A stretch of 64,000 nucleotides of DNA from positions 1,616,184 to 1,680,183 of the forward strand of contig OX030970.1 of NCBI GenBank assembly GCA_943735955.1, given 5' to 3'. A program made the translations under genes and the position numbers. The notes beneath the pieces are model-generated. The model was not told the DNA's origin and ran no database searches. It was given only the letters and a program-made list of their open reading frames with translations. Shown here piece by piece: positions 37,538 through 55,129 of the stretch; positions within the stretch are counted from its first letter, which is position 1, and each line of letters starts with the position of its first letter. This DNA comes from Piscicola geometra (Eukaryota; Annelida; Clitellata; Hirudinida; Piscicolidae).

Positions 37538-38533
37538 TGAGGACGTATGATTGTGGATTGCTTGGATGAATTGGGATGATGAGATTGGTGGGATGGTAGG
37601 TTTATGGATTGATGGTAAATTGAAATTCGAAATTTATTAGTTTTAAATAATTTCGTTATTTACCATTGATTTATGAAATGCATATTAATTTTTTTTTCAA
37701 CTAGCAAAAGACTCGTTTATACAAATTGTAAAATTTTCATTTTAAAAAATACTATTGGGAAAACTTGAACTGAACTTTAATTTTTCGACTATAACTTTCG
37801 TTTATGAAAAATAAAAGAAAATGTATTATTTACACAGACTGGGTTTTTTGAACTTATAACTCAATAAATTAAATTTAAAATACTTTCACCCTTATATCAG
37901 AGTGATTTTCTATTTCAACTTCTAGTCAATGCCCAAAAAAGAATAGTCTAAAAATTATCATCACTGGTTTCAATGTACCTATTTCTTTAAAAAGTAAGAA
38001 AAAATATAGACATCAAAAATTTAATTTTGGGTTTTATTGATATTATATTTTTAAAAAATTAAATAATCTTATTATTTTTATTTTTTATTTATTAAAAATA
38101 TTTCTTCAATTTATGTTCAGTACGCCATGTCGTTGGCACTCGTCACACTAGCCTTCCACCCTTCTCATCAAATATTCACGTTATTATCATCATCATCATG
38201 GACACCATCTTCATCATCATCATCATCATCATCATTATCACCATAATAGTCTGTATAAAGTTATTTTTAGAAAAACCAATAAAGGTAGTGGAAAGAAAAT
38301 GAGATTGTAGAATATGTTTTGCAGTTTGGAAAAGATAAAAGGGTAGAAAAAACTTTTAATTTTAAACACTTAAAAGTTTACATTAAACAAAAGGTTTTCG
38401 GAATAGTCACGTTGGGAAACAACTTTAAAACTTTTACAAAAACTATTTAATACTTGCCTGTTTAGTTTTTTTGAAGAAAGAATACAATAAAAAACTCTTA
38501 GAATAAAAGAAAATACTGATTAAAAAGACCAAA
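37538..38533. other. Intergenic region with a CAT array
   Basis: AT-rich spacer between the TOGARAM-like gene and the ZU5/death-domain gene. It contains a (CAT)n stretch near 38180-38250. I see no exon or RNA gene. Confidence 0.65.
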
Positions 38534-41500
38534 ATGTCGAGCAAGGAAAGAATAATGAAGAAACAGATCGACAAGTTGTTCATGATGAAACGGAAAAGAT
38601 ACGATTCTAATGATGCCCTAGCCGCCTCCAAAGACAACACAACCAACAACGAAAGTAACGACAGTAACAACAGCAGCAGCAGTAGTAACAAAACTACCCA
38701 AAACAACACCATCACCAACAACAGCAATGCCACCACCACCAACAACAACACCACCAGCCATGCAACAATTATCAAGGCACCAAACCAACGGGACTCAAAG
38801 CTTTTTAAACGCAAGAGCGTCTTAACGACCAGTTCAATGCATCAGACGGAGAAGACAAAGAAGGAGAAGAACAAGCGATCTCACTCGGGAAACTCTTCCC
38901 ACAGTCCGTTGCTTTTGGAACTTTTATGCGTCGAAGTAGATTTTAAAAGGGTGAATTAAATTGAATTGAATGAAATTAAGAGTGGATAGAACTTTGTTGG
39001 TTTAGTATCCGTTACGTCCAGATTTTTATCGTATTTTATTTTATTAGTAGTTAAAATTTCTATATTTTTCGTGAATTAATATACAGAATATTTTTATTTA
39101 TTAAAATTGGTATTATTATTAAATTATTTAAATCGTTTAAATGATTTTTTATAAATAAGAACAAGAAGGTGAAGAAAAAGATATTTCGAAAGAAAAAGTT
39201 AAAATATGCTGCACCTGTTTTGAGAAGGCGCAAGCGATGAAGCTTGAAAGGGTGCTGCCTGTTGGATTGGATAACTTAAGGTGGGAGGTGGGATGGGATG
39301 AGTTGGGCTGGGATGAGTTGGGCTGGGATGAGTTGGGCTGGGATGAGTTGGGCTGGGATGAGTTGGGCTGGGATGAGTTGGGCTGGGATGAGTTGGGCTG
39401 GGATGAGTTGGGATGGGATGAGTTGGGCTGGGATGAGTTGGGCTGGGATGAGTTGGGATAAGATTGAAGTGGGAGGTGGGATGGTTGGTGTTATTGGGAT
39501 AGATGGGATGGTAGAAGGTGGAATGAGTGGTGTAGCTGGGATGGATGGGGTGGTTGGTGGGATGGGTGATGTGGTTGGGATGAGAGAGGTAAGATTGGTG
39601 GTAGCGAGCGGGTTGGCTTAGATGGTAAGTCGTTAGACCTGCAACTTAAAGGTCGCCAGTTCGAATCCCTGTACAGCCAACCGTGAGCTATCATATACCT
39701 AGTGTATATGATGCGGTGATTCACGACTTATGTCGTGTGAGTGGCGCTTCAGTTGCGTGCCCGGGCGCTATACAAAACTGACATTTACTTTTTTTTTTTT
39801 CTTTTTTTTTTCAGATGGGATAGAAGGGTATTGGTGGTGTAGGTGGGATGGGAGAAATAGGATTTGTGGTGTGGGTGGGTTGAGTTGAGATAGGTGAAAT
39901 AGAGGAGTTAAAATTATTTTTTTCAGTCTACTTCTTCACTCCTTCACTCTCGCACTTCTTCACTCAGATGGACAATGACGTCTCAAATTGAGATGCTTTG
40001 CCACAAGATGGAAAGAAATGCAATGCTGAGTTGGGAAGAGTTTGAAGAGGTGGGCATTATTTAAATTAAAAAAAATATTTTCTGAAAAAATTAAATTAAT
40101 TGTTTAAAATGAAAATTAATTTTTGAACTTTAAAACTATTGATCACCAAATATTATCTAAAATAATTTTTACTGTTTCACATTTTAAATTTTAAAAACAT
40201 TTGTTTTTAGGTTTTAAATGGAGTGATGAGATCAAAGAACCTCCTAGAAATAGTCAGCAATTTCTTGGGAGATGTTCTAGGTGATCACTGTTATCCTGTT
40301 TTTATTGACAACATTTGAATTGATATGGCCACTTCAGACCACAGCCTCCCACCAGCTCTAAACGTCAATCGACTAGACTGACACACAGCCACCACAACAT
40401 CATCAACACCCCCACCACAGCACCACAACATCATCAACAGCCCCACCACACCACCACAACATCATCATCAGCCCCACCACACCACCACAACATCATCAAC
40501 AGCCCCACCACACCACCACAACAACATCAACAGCCCCACCACACCACCACAACATCATCAACAGCCCCACCACACCACCACAACAACATCAACAGCCCCA
40601 CCACACCACCACAACATCATCAACACCCCCACCACACCACCACAACATCATCAACAGCCCCATCACACTACCACAACAACATCAACAGCCCCACCACACC
40701 ACCACAACATCATCAACAGCCCCACCACACCACCACAACATCATCAACACCCCCACCACACCACCAAAACATCATCAACAGCCCCACCACACCACCACAA
40801 CATCATCAACACCCCCACCACAGCACCACAACATCATCAACAGCCCCACCACACCACCACAACATCATCAACAGCCCCACCACACCACCACAACAACATC
40901 AACAGCCCCACCACACCACCACAACATCATCAATACCCCCACCACAACATCATCAACAGCCCCATCACACCACCACAACATCCACACCCCCACCACACCA
41001 CCAGAGCTACCATTACAACACCATCATCATCACACTACTACATCTCACAACAACACCATCTTCACCATCCCCAACACTACCACAACTTCACCACAACTTC
41101 ACCACAACTCCACCACAACTCCACCACAACTTCACCACAACTTCACCACAACTTCACCACAACTTCACCACAACTCCACCACAACTCCATCACAACTCCA
41201 CCACAACTCCATCACAACTCCACCACAGCCACATCGGCCACCAGAATAAGAGACGCTCTCTCCAGATGCTCAACCTCAATTCAAGAACATTTCCAAGTCG
41301 AATTCAAAGCTATTAATGAGCTTGACGGTAATTGATCAATTATTAATTAGAATTATAATTGGTGTAGATTTTTTTATTGCTTTATTTTTTAAATTTATGC
41401 TTTTAAATAAAACTTTTTTAGGTCTAAGCACCATTGGTTTTACTTTTTCTTGTATGGCTATTACAGCTTGAGAAATTAATTCTTGAAACATCATTATTAT

Positions 41501-44500
41501 CGTCACCATCTATTTTATTATCGACATCATTATTTTCTGTTTATTTTGTTTTTAAAAAATATTTTTTTCTTCATAATTTTTTTCTTTTCCACCATTATCA
41601 TCATCACCATCATCATCATCAACTCTTGGCTCTTTTCCAAACTACCTTCAAACGTCCAGGCATTATCGATGTCTATCTCGCATGTTTCGCGACATTCATC
41701 ATCCACCTTTTAACATTCCTAAATAGTTTTTACTTTCCGAAAAACCAGAGCGTAAATATTGTCCTTTTACTCTCTGTTATTTTTTTTGTTTATGCAACCA
41801 TGACCAAAATTCAGTCGTTGGTTATCACCTCATATATCCACTTTGAGATTAAATGTAGAAAGTTTTCATTTTTCTATTTTTTATTTTTATAATTATGAAA
41901 CTTATCCCACTCTTTCCAATCTTTTTTCAAAACGCTTTCATTTTTCTCTTCACACGCCCCTTTCCCCTTCCATCCCACTCACCTCTCACAGCCGAAAAGC
42001 TAGAGAACCAATTGCTAAAGTCAATGATTCGAACGACAGTGGCTCAGGAAGCCAAGATCGATCTGGCTCTCAAAATCAGCAGTCTAGAGGTCCTTCTCGC
42101 CAACCTGGAACTGCACACTAATAGGTTTTAATGGGATTGTTAATTGATTTAATTAGGCGTTTTTTGGAATGTTTATTCAGAATTTAATTATGGATTTATG
42201 AGATTATTTTTTATGAATTCAATAATTAATTTATTGGATAATTTTTTATGACTTCAATTATAAATGTATTAGATAATTTTTAAAAATTAAGTATGGATTT
42301 ATTAAATATTTTTTTAATTATGAGTACAGTGAATAATTCAAAATTTTTATTTTTGCAAGTTAATTGTTTAATACCTCTAGAATATTAATAATTATTGTTC
42401 TTGTGAGTTTCATTTTTCTATCGTATTTTTCATTTTTTTAATTTTAATAATTGTTTAATTTATTTTTCATTTAACATTTTAATCCATTTCATTTTTCATA
42501 TTTGTGTGTATTATTTGACACTAAAACACAATCCATCATCCTTACAAAGCAATCATCAAAACTAATCAAACTCTCGTTTTTTAAAGCATTGTTGTCTTGG
42601 AAACTTCCACTATGTCATCAATAATAGATATTTTAATTTCTGTCTGCCAATTTCTGGCCCTATTGCATTGAGGAATACATCTATAACACACTATTCTCAC
42701 TAGCATTCTGTCTTCATTTGAATTTTTTACATTTTTTTTGCTTTTTAGCTTTTTATTATTATTATTCTACTCAAAACTTATATACGTTTTAATCTAAATC
42801 TATCAACTCATTTATTTATCTACTTATTAATTATCTTTATATCAATTATCTAACGATCTATCTATAATATCAATTAATCTTCTATGTGTCTTTATCTAGA
42901 TTTTCAATCTAATTTAAAAAAAAAATAATTTATAATTAAACGTACCAATTTACCAATTTTTCTATTAACCCACCAATCCACCAGCTTATCCACTAACCGA
43001 TCAACCCATTATATAACCAAGCCATCCATTCAAAAATCCATTCACCAAAACCAATTATCTTTTCACCAAGTCCCCCTACCATGGTCCATGCCTTCTCAAC
43101 AGAATAGCCGTATTTTTCGGCCAAACTGGTGCCGAAGCGCGGAGGCTGGAAAACGAAATGAGGAAGTACCAGGAGGAAAAGCTTCAGCTCACTCAGAGGA
43201 AGAGAAGGAAGGTTTGGAGGGAACGGAGAGTGATTGAGATAGAAGCTGAAGGCTTGATTTAGTTTAACGTGAACGGGTAGTTGAGTCAGCAACGACTCTC
43301 GGCTTGACCAATAATGAAAGGTCCTAGGTTCAAGTGCAACCAATGCCCTAGTAACCCAAAGGCGCAAATGAAAATATGCAGCCTAAGTGGCCTCGAAGCT
43401 CGTTCGGGTTATACGCCACTATAATAATGCTCGTCATTATTATTATTAAAATAAATTGAATAAAAAATAAATTGTAGATGTTTAAGTTTTTACAAAGGCT
43501 CAAAGAGAAACTTTTGAAATCATAAATTTCGTCTTATTCTAAATGATTTTGTATAAAATATAATTTCCAAACTTTTACTTTTTTACTTTTGCAGACTTAC
43601 GCTGATATTCGCGAAGAGCAGAGTGAAGAGAGGCACCAAGAATCCAGGGATTCGGAAAACAAGGAAGAGATGGACAACGCGCCGGAAGAAATTGAAAAAA
43701 AAAGAAAAGAAGAAAGAGAAAAAAGAATTCTGAAAAAGAAGTCAGAAGAGAAACGGAAAAGAGTGGAGGCGGACGTAGTGAGGAAGAAGATTGCTGAAGA
43801 AAATGAAAAGAAGAATATGATAGAGAAGGGAGCAAGAGTTGATTATACATTGTGGAGATCAATATGGTTGGTTGGTTTGAAAAAAAAGAGTGTGCTTTTA
43901 AATTCGATTTTATCATTTATAATGCATATGTTAAGTTTTTGCCAACATAGTTTAAAACAGTAACTTGTTCACAGTTTTAAATGAAACAATCGATAAACCA
44001 AACATTTACACACTACAGTTACGAAACCAGGAAGCAAAGCACTTCACAAATTCTAACCACCGATCTTGAACCACCTTACAATCCCATCCCAACCGCCCCA
44101 AACTCATCCATAACCACCATCGCACCCTTTCTCGACCACGACTACCTTAAATCCGGTCTCGCCTGTGTACTTAAGGTACCGCCTTTTTCCGAGGGCATGA
44201 CCTTCGACCCAGTTAAGAGTGACGTCATGGTTGACGTAGTTAATGTTTTGAACTTCCGGCTTGATCCGGATGAATACGAACGCTTGATGGGGAACGTGGT
44301 GTGGTTGAGGCCTGGAAGAAGGTGGCAGGAAAAAGGAACGCGAGATTTGGAGTTTCAGGTTACTTAATTTTGCTACTTTATGTTTAATTTAAAAATAATA
44401 ATTTAATAAATAATATTTTACAAAACATTAATATAATACTTTTTATCCAGTGTGCGTGCGTAGATTTGAGTAAAAGAATATATTAAACAATTTTATATTT

Positions 44501-44747
44501 TCATAAATATATTTTTAAAACAAAATAGGCTTTAACGTCCACCACAGGCTTCTTTGCGTCTTCTCCTTCCACACCCTCCGGCCAATCGATTCAACGACGC
44601 TGTCATCAAGACAATGAAACTTTCGAAAAGGACTTATGAAGTTCTGATGGAAGAAATGAGCGATAAAGGAAACGAAAATGAGAGTAGTGAGTGTTTAAAT
44701 GATGGTGGTAGTGCTACTGGGAGTAGGAGAGGTGATATTGATGGGGT

Positions 44748-44816
<69 letters not shown>

Positions 44817-47800
44817 GAGTAGGAAAGATGGAGCTAATAAAAATAATGAAAGTGTTTTCAAAAATGAAGATGGTGAAAAAGAAAAAGTAGGAAAAAATAA
44901 AAATTTGGTTTTGATAAAAGCTGCTAATATCGATCATGAAAACGATGGTAATGATGGAAATGAGAGGGGAAACAACGACTCTGATGGTGAAATGAAAGAA
45001 AGAAAAATAAATAATAAAAACGAAAATAGAAACAACATTGAAGAAAAAAAAGAAAACAAGGAAGAAAAAAAACATTCTAAAAAAGTTGATGGACAAAAAG
45101 ATGAAGATAGTTTTGAAAGAAATGATACGGTTTGTAATGAGAACGAAGATGATGAAGATGAAGATGATGGCGATGATTGTGATGAAGTGGATAAGTGGCT
45201 GGAAGAGGAAACGACAACTGAAAATAATATTTTTTCTTTATTCAAAGTTAGAAAACCTCAAAAAGAATTTAGTGATAAATTGTATTTTCAAATTTTAATA
45301 GATTTTTTCAATATTTCTCAAGTTTATTAATTTATTTCACTCTATCGAATAATATTGACATTTTTATTTAATCAAAATTGTTCTCAATAGGATAATGACA
45401 AGAAAAACTGGTCTGGTTTTCCCAACCTTTTTTCTCCTACCATATTCACTACTCACTTTTATCCTTCCAAGAAAAAGTCTTCCAAACAATCAACAAACAA
45501 CAACAACGAAAACGATAACACCACAGACGAAAGTCACAACAGCAACAATACAAATAACCACGACAGCAACAACAATACAAGTAACCACAGCAGCAACAAC
45601 AATAGCAACAGCAACAACAGCAACAGCAACAGCAACAAAAACAGCTCCAGAAACAGCCTAAAACTTTCATTTTCACACATCAATCTCAACCGACTTAGTC
45701 ACAGGGGAATTCTAGCCGCAGTGGTTGCTAGGCCGAAATACACAAAAAAGGATTTTGAACAAAAAGGAGGTAAATTGATACAGAGTGTTGACTCTAGGAT
45801 TTCGTTAGTGATTCCAAAAATGGCTTTCGAGCAAAAAACACATGTGTCAATGCAAGTTATATTCAGTTCAGACAGTCATGTGAACAAACTGGTTAAAGTC
45901 TCTGGCAAAAACAGTGGTGGTAGTAATTCAAGCGGTAAAATTTTGAGTAATTCACCAAAAAAAGCGCCCAGTCCCGTGAGCCGAGATAACCACAACTACA
46001 GTAACTTCGACGTTAATTTTAGGCGCCTATACGCAACGAAACACCCGGAATTTCTGGGAATTTCGCCGATAATTCGGATAAAAGTTTCAGGGAAAATTTC
46101 AAAAAACCTCGTTGCTAAAATTGTGCAACCGAGTGGTGCTATGAAGAAGAAGAAAAGTAACAACCGTGGTAACGACGCAAATAACCGGAATCGTGGTAAC
46201 TTATTTTTTGCCGATCCTGAGACGTATAGAGAAGGGCTTGAAGGGGGTGGTGTTGCGGATGAAGGTGTAAATTCGAAAAGGGTAAATGAAAAAGAAGTGG
46301 GGAAAAAGACGAACCCCAATGAACCCAATGATGATAATGATTATGATGATAAGAGTATTAATAAGAATAACATGGATAGGGTTAGTGATAATAATAATAA
46401 TAATAATAATAATATAGTTGAAAATAGTAATAAAAATATTAATAGAAATGATAATCTAGTCGTCGAAGCGAACAATGAAAAGAAAAAGCCAAAAGACTTT
46501 TTGATTTTGCCGCCTATAGTGAATCCGAACAGAGAGCAAGAAAAAGGTTTTTTCAGAGTTTCACATTTAAATAAATGAATATTTATTCGTTAGAGTAAAT
46601 GAATTTAAATTGAAACTTTATCAAATTCAATTTAATTTAAAAACTTTAACAACTAATTATTATAATTAATTGACATTTTTTTAATTGAAAAAAAAAATTC
46701 TATAGCAAAAGAAGACCATATAATTTTGGTAGTCAAAGAAACAAAGGAAGGGTCATGGAAACCGAAACCGGAAGTTGAGTTTGTTTCCCAAAACGACGTC
46801 ATAACGCTTGTAATGCCGGAAGTTTATGAAAGGTGGGTTTGGTTCTGATCTCCTATTGTAACAATAAAATAAAAAAATACAATTTATAAAGCGCACTATT
46901 ATATAATAACCAAAAAAAGAAATATTCAATTTTGTTACAATTTTTGTAAAATTAATTAATTAATTTGAATGTTTATTTATTTCCCCCAGTTTTGCTTTCC
47001 TAAGACTCAGCAAAGCACTAGAAGCTCCAACCATTTCGAACATTATGCAAGAGTACCAAGCAATCACGCAGACTCTCTTCATCACTGCCGTTGTAGGCTT
47101 CAAGTATTTGTATCGGAGTTTTGAAGATAAAGACGTGGGAAGTGGGTTCAAATCTAATAATGGTGGTGATGTTGGAGGCTGTGATGGGAATGGGGATGGT
47201 GGCGGATCTCGGAATGGTGAACTGCGCTGGGATGATGAGCCTAAACATGAGGAGGATGATACAAGTGGATTGGTGGAAGTGGAAAAAAAATATGGACAAG
47301 AAAATAAAAATTCTAAAAATGTGAAAATAAAAAATGATTTGGATACTGCTAGTACTAATTTTTCTGACAGTATTAATGTTATAAAGAGTACCAAAAACCT
47401 TGATGTTACAAACCTTAAGATTGAGAAGGAAGTCAAAAAACGTCCCAAAAGTAACAAAAACACAGATAACCTTGTGTCGTCCAACAGTCCACGAACAAAT
47501 AACAAACCTAAGGATTCAAAATCAACCTCAAAACACCATAACACTTCTCAACTCCCCAACGCACAGTCTCACCTCCCACTTCTTTCTCCCAATCTATCCA
47601 TCCAACCACCTCTCCACCGACCCCATTCTCCAACTCCATTCATAAACTCCCCTACACCAAAACCATTCTCAGCACCCCCCAAATCGTCTTCTTTCTTCTT
47701 CACCACATCTCCACCATCTTCACGACAAACGCCCGACGTTAGTATAATGAGATTGCAACTAGTGCGACCCGATCTGGTTAGCAAGGCTTTCACACAAATG

Positions 47801-49737
47801 CAGGATTTGGGATTTTCAGAAGGTGGGTTGCTGTAGTAAAAAAAATACTTTTTTCTTGGTAGTTTCCAAAGAAATTCAATCTTGTGTTAGTTTTGTAGCC
47901 CTTCAATCAATTAACCAATTATGTTAATAAGCTAAATTGTCATTTTAATCTTTAAAAATATTTCTTAAATCCACCACTCTACTTCTTTATCTCTGAAAGA
48001 TCTCACGGAAAGCATTGTTTTCGCGCCTTCCAACAACAACCTCCTTTTCTTTTCCTTCACTGGGAATATCAACTTCACAGACAAGCAAAAACGACACCTC
48101 CTGTTGCATCCATATTTGCCTATTAACTTTTTCGAGGTGATATTTTGTAATATTTTTATTTATTTCAATTAATTAAAATAAACAATTTAGATTTGTATAC
48201 ATTTTTATTGAATGAATTAATATATTTTGATTCGATTTTAACTTTTTTATAGTTTTTTATTCGCTAAATTAAATTTTTAATTACCATATTAGGCCCAGTT
48301 GAATGAGATCGATTCGTTTTCTCAAAAGGCGTTGAATTCGTATAGAGGAAAGTTATGCATTTATTCGATTAACCAAAATAATAAAAATATTAAAAATAGT
48401 GAAAATAACAACAACAACTATAATTTTAAAGATAATAATCATGCTTTTTTTGAAAACAAGACTAACAGTAACCTTAGCAACAGCAGTGATGATAGTAGTA
48501 TCGATGATGTAAACAGTTTTAAAGATTCTTTATTCAACAAAGATCAATTAAATATGTATTTAAACCAAATACAAAAACAATTTCAACAAAAACAACAACA
48601 AAATCAACATCAACCTCTTTACTCATCCGAACTTAAACTTCAATTGAATCTCAAACTATTAAAAGTAATTCAACGTGTTTAAATTAACTTTAAGCTTTCA
48701 TTTATATTCGACTTATTTTCTAAACATCCATTATTCTATCATCCAAAATCCATCCCTCTTCCATCCAACCTCCATTCCTCCATCCCCTCCAAACAGAAAA
48801 CAACTTCAGCGCCCAAACTTTCTCGGATTTCCTTCAAGCTTAAAAACCAAGGTATTTATTTCACATGCCTTGCACCACGATAATAACCATCTTTACCATC
48901 ATTATCATTCCCAACCCTGTTTTAAAATTATGTATTACCCATTTTTGAGATTAATAATTTAATTCTCATTTTATCATTTTTTATACCTTAATTATCCTTA
49001 AATTGCACCCTTATGAGTATTTTATTGCAGTCTTGCATAACCGCCAAAAATCTTATTAATACGTAAAATATTCTACATAAATGTCAAATACTGCTGCGCG
49101 TTATAGACGGTACTTCACTTATATTCTTTCTCACCCTTTAGGTCCCTTGACCGATGAAGTCTTCGACAGAATTTCCGCCAGTTTGGGCGAAAACTGGGCA
49201 ATAATGGCGGAGAAGTTGAACATTAGTAAATTATCTTTGCAAAGAATATTAAACTCTTGTTACAATAGTTACCCTGACGACGAAAAAGGCATGCATAGCA
49301 ATGGTTCGGATGATGATTACTATGGTGGTGGTTACTATGGGAGCAAAAGGTATGAGAGGTGTAAGGGAATAGGAGGTATGGTGGTGAAACAGTTGTTATA
49401 CCAGTGGTTCAAAACTTCTCCGAAATCAACCAATAAGGTTAGGGAGGAAAGAGGTTTATAATATTATTCTTTAAATTTTGGAAGGTATTCGGATAGGGAT
49501 TTGAGTAGATTTCATTAAAAACCATTTTTAATATTGTTTTTTTTTTACTCATTTAAATTAGGTTTTCAAAACTGGACGTTTAAATACTTGTTTTTCAACT
49601 TTATTCAAAATGGAATAAAATCAAGTTAAAATTAAAGATAAAATAACAACACTGACATGAACCATTGATAGGTGGCTGAGCTGAAGAAAATACTCATTGG
49701 TCTAGGAAAAAGTGACTTGACAAAAGAATTACTATGA
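38534..49737 (+). CDS. Coiled-coil, ZU5 and death-domain protein
   Basis: Nineteen exons keep phase throughout and total 1,797 codons: 38534-38935, 39006-39030, 39160-39280, 39968-40049, 40211-40280, 41229-41327, 41992-42124, 43103-43211, 43595-43866, 44019-44358, 44548-45246, 45391-46546, 46706-46832, 46990-47822, 48000-48136, 48293-48664, 48797-48851, 49142-49437, 49672-49737. Order: Lys/Asn/Ser-rich N-terminus; a CCTCF motif; coiled coil (LENQLLKSMIRTTVAQEAKI to LENEMRKYQEEKLQLTQRKR); a possible first ZU5-like block near 437-560; poly-Ser and acidic linker; ZU5 block from about 905 (GGKLIQSVDSRISLVIPKMA); UPA-like segments split by Asn/Ser-rich inserts; C-terminal death domain from about 1680 (LTDEVFDRISASLGENWAIM, ending GLGKSDLTKELL) with a Gly/Tyr-rich insert. 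ZU5, UPA and death domains co-occur in UNC5, PIDD1 and ankyrins, so a signalling adaptor role is inferred. DTHD1-like or PIDD1-like are the closest guesses. The end of exon 44548-45246 and the 25-nt second exon are the least certain parts. Confidence 0.65.
39286..39460. repeat. 15-bp intronic repeat, about 11 copies
   Basis: The unit GGATGAGTTGGGCTG repeats almost perfectly immediately after the splice donor at 39281. It stays in frame with the upstream exon and would encode WDELG pentapeptides if retained. Confidence 0.95.
39601..39813 (+). mobile_element. tRNA-derived SINE
   Basis: The head contains TGGCTTAGATGG (A-box-like) and GTTCGAATCC (B box) spaced as in a tRNA, with an anticodon-loop-like CTGCAA suggesting a tRNA-Cys(GCA) ancestor. 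A body of about 100 nt follows, ending GCGCTATACAAAACTGAC, a terminus resembling the 3' ends of SINEs mobilised by L2/CR1-type LINEs (general knowledge), then a T-rich run to CAG. The T arm does not pair well, so it is not a working tRNA. It lies in an intron of the ZU5/death-domain gene. Confidence 0.7.
40383..41228. repeat. 26-bp and 11-bp CACCACAAC minisatellites inside an intron
   Basis: About 600 nt of CACCACCACAACATCATCAA plus CAGCCC units (40383-41000) grade into an 11-bp CACCACAACTT array (41085-41225). The last array unit supplies the 3' splice site CCACAG at 41223-41228 that fits the phase of the flanking exons. Confidence 0.9.
43265..43450 (+). mobile_element. Second tRNA-derived SINE-like repeat
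   Basis: It contains a B-box-like GGTTCAAGTGC at 43327-43337, a body with GGCCTCGAAGCTC, and ends CCACTATAATAATGCTCGTC followed by an ATT microsatellite tail. A diverged piece of the same body is found at 54621-54667, showing that it is a dispersed family. Located in an intron of the ZU5/death-domain gene. Confidence 0.6.
44757..44814. repeat. (AGT)n, coding as poly-Ser
   Basis: About 19 AGT triplets in frame within exon 44548-45246 of the ZU5/death-domain gene, read as Ser. They sit in a disordered linker. Confidence 0.9.
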
Positions 49738-50022
49738 AGAAAAATAAGTTTTTCAATATATTTTTTTCAGTTTTTTATTTTTTTGACTAATAAAATATAT
49801 TCAAACTTGCATTTACGTCTAAAAAATTTATTAAAATGGTTATAGCTAATGAAGTTTAAAATCTCTTTTAAATTATTTAGAAACTTTTCAATCTTCGGAT
49901 TTTTCAAAGTTCAGGAATCTGAAACATATTTGGATAAATAATATTTTAAAAACTGTTTCAAGACTAGAAACAGTATTATTTAAAATTTAATGTTTAAAAA
50001 ATTCTTAAATTAATAAATTCTT

Positions 50023-55129
<5,107 letters not shown>

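Noticed and set aside
39611..39682. Functional tRNA gene
   Set aside because: A 7-bp end pairing exists, but the D and T arms do not pair properly and a SINE body follows; called a SINE.
41434..41892. Hydrophobic 152-codon open frame
   Set aside because: AT-rich intronic sequence with a CAT repeat; phases of the flanking exons (41327 to 41992) join without it.
42125..42131. Stop codon at 42129-42131 as a gene end
   Set aside because: A donor at 42125 joins in phase to the coiled-coil exon at 43103, continuing the same heptad-like sequence.
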